DNA from: Nitrospinota bacterium
Lineage (GTDB): Bacteria > Nitrospinota > Nitrospinia > UBA9942
Direction of reading: 5' to 3'
DNA: 38,201 bases
Assembly: GCA_003489165.1 (NCBI GenBank)
Contig: DNJG01000077.1
Location: 1 to 38,201, forward strand
Shown: in pieces, positions 37,297 to 38,201 of the stretch
How positions within the stretch are numbered: the stretch's first letter is position 1
Layout: every line of letters starts with the position of its first letter
Notes under the pieces: model-generated
The model's input: the letters and a program-made list of their open reading frames with translations, nothing else
Databases searched by the model: none
Told to the model about the DNA's origin: nothing
Translations under genes and position numbers: made by a program

Positions 37297-38201
37297 AAGG
37301 TAGGCTATTAGAGGCGGTTGTGAGGGAGATGAAGATGGGTGTCATAGTCCTTAATCCGGATAAAGAAATACTATATGCCAACCCTTTTATATATACGAGC
37401 TTTCCATTGGATGAGGGTATAGAGGGAAAGAAGATTTCCGATATTATAAACGATAAGGCACTTCTGAAAACCATTGATACTGTCTTTTCTTTGAAGGGTA
37501 ACAATCCTCACGAGATTACAATAGAGGGGAAAGGGAATCAGATTCTGGAAGTAAGGCTTGTCCCTTTTTCCATTGAATCGGATTCAAATGTGCTTATTGG
37601 TTTTTTTCAGGATGTGACTGAGGAAAAAAGGGTTGAGGCAATCAAGAGGGATTTTGTTGCAAATGTATCACATGAACTAAGGACACCACTTGCAAGCATA
37701 AAGGGTTATACCGAGACATTGTTAGGCGGGGCATTAGACGATAAAGGGATACTTAAGAAATTCTTAACAGTAATTGACCGCCATGCAAACAGGATGACAG
37801 CGATTATCGAAGACTTGTTAACCCTTTCCAAGCTGGAGTCACACCAGATGCCTATGAGTTTTGAGCCATTGGATATAAGAAACATTATCAGTGGTGTCAT
37901 TCAAGGTTTTGAAAAGCAGGTAAAGGATAAAGGGATAGAAATTATTATGGATGTTGGAGATACCACACCAAAGGTTATGGGAGATAAGGGAAGGATAGAG
38001 CAGGTAATTGTAAATCTAATTGATAATGCCATAAAATATACAAATAGCGGTACCGTAAAAGTTTGGGCAGGCAAGAGGGATAATATGCTGCAGGTTGATG
38101 TGGAAGATACAGGCATTGGGATTCCTGAGAAGGATATACCGAGGATATTTGAGAGGTTTTACAGAGTTGATAAGGGGAGGAGCAGGGAGTTGGGCGGCAC
38201 A
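37293..38201 (+). CDS. phoR: Phosphate-regulon sensor histidine kinase PhoR, 3' end outside the window
   Basis: An open frame of 303 codons runs from a GTG in the GTGA overlap with phoB to the window edge. GGAGGAGGA directly before it is a strong ribosome-binding site. Residues about 5-110 form a PAS domain (MGVIVLNPDKEILYANP to IGFFQDVTEEK). The HisKA domain has FVANVSHELRTPLASIKGYT with His127. The ATPase part has VNLIDNAIKYTNSG (N box), VEDTGIGIPEKD (G1) and IFERFYRVDKGRSRELGGT, where the window ends just before the G2 box. No membrane segment precedes the PAS domain, unlike E. coli PhoR. Confidence 0.93.
   Translation, partial: MKGRLLEAVVREMKMGVIVLNPDKEILYANPFIYTSFPLDEGIEGKKISDIINDKALLKTIDTVFSLKGNNPHEITIEGKGNQILEVRLVPFSIESDSNVLIGFFQDVTEEKRVEAIKRDFVANVSHELRTPLASIKGYTETLLGGALDDKGILKKFLTVIDRHANRMTAIIEDLLTLSKLESHQMPMSFEPLDIRNIISGVIQGFEKQVKDKGIEIIMDVGDTTPKVMGDKGRIEQVIVNLIDNAIKYTNSGTVKVWAGKRDNMLQVDVEDTGIGIPEKDIPRIFERFYRVDKGRSRELGGT

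Overview
The window is a chromosomal segment of an AT-rich, Gram-negative bacterium. Lipid A genes (lpxA, lpxI), an outer-membrane porin, murA/anmK/uppP and a SPOR-domain protein all point to a diderm envelope. The block rho-rpmE-prfA-prmC-murA-hisG-hisD..., the choice of LpxI, the ihfA-merR pair and tandem DUF507 genes resemble Desulfobacterota (Geobacter-like) or Nitrospirota genomes. I cannot fix the phylum from sequence reading alone.

Layout. (1) 1-1277 (+): SPOR protein, ihfA, merR-like regulator, overlapping. (2) 9467-1261 (-): one long, tightly packed unit read leftwards: lpxA, Gfo/Idh oxidoreductase, lpxI, ribD, ribE, ribBA, ribH, nusB, a stand-alone M17 N-terminal domain protein and a metallophosphoesterase. 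It joins lipid A and riboflavin synthesis. (3) 9602-10629 (+): folE and a low-molecular-weight phosphatase, converging on a small YHS/TRASH-like membrane protein. (4) tRNA-Gly(CCC), then a PHP phosphoesterase, a TPR envelope protein, two DUF507 genes and tgt. (5) anmK; then a strong promoter and a structured leader ahead of rho, rpmE, prfA, prmC, murA. (6) hisG-hisD-hisC-hisB-hisH-hisA-hisF-hisIE, continuous with murA. (7) 29363-38201 (+): a complete phosphate regulon. A Pho-box-like direct-repeat array precedes a porin, pstS, pstC, pstA, pstB, a ParD/ParE-type toxin-antitoxin pair, phoU, an arsenate reductase, uppP, phoB and phoR (phoR is cut by the window end).

The most striking structure is not a gene. 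Nearly every intergenic gap holds an imperfect palindrome whose arms are built from short degenerate tandem units, mostly phased at exactly 7 bases (8 in two cases). Each site uses a different unit sequence. The same type of array, usually one arm only, also lies in frame inside conserved enzymes (HisH twice, HisF, HisIE, PrmC, the RibE tail, the RF1 tail). There it encodes hydrophilic inserts at places where homologues have short loops or ends. This looks like an active repeat-generating process that tolerates coding sequence, and it is the best candidate for an undescribed system here.

Functional logic. FolE could feed folate and queuosine, and tgt inserts the queuosine precursor. The phosphate operon joins uptake (porin, PstSCAB), signalling (PhoU, PhoBR), protection from the arsenate that enters with phosphate (ArsC) and periplasmic phosphate release from undecaprenyl diphosphate (UppP). 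No stretch longer than 300 bases lacks a gene; the larger gaps are described individually.
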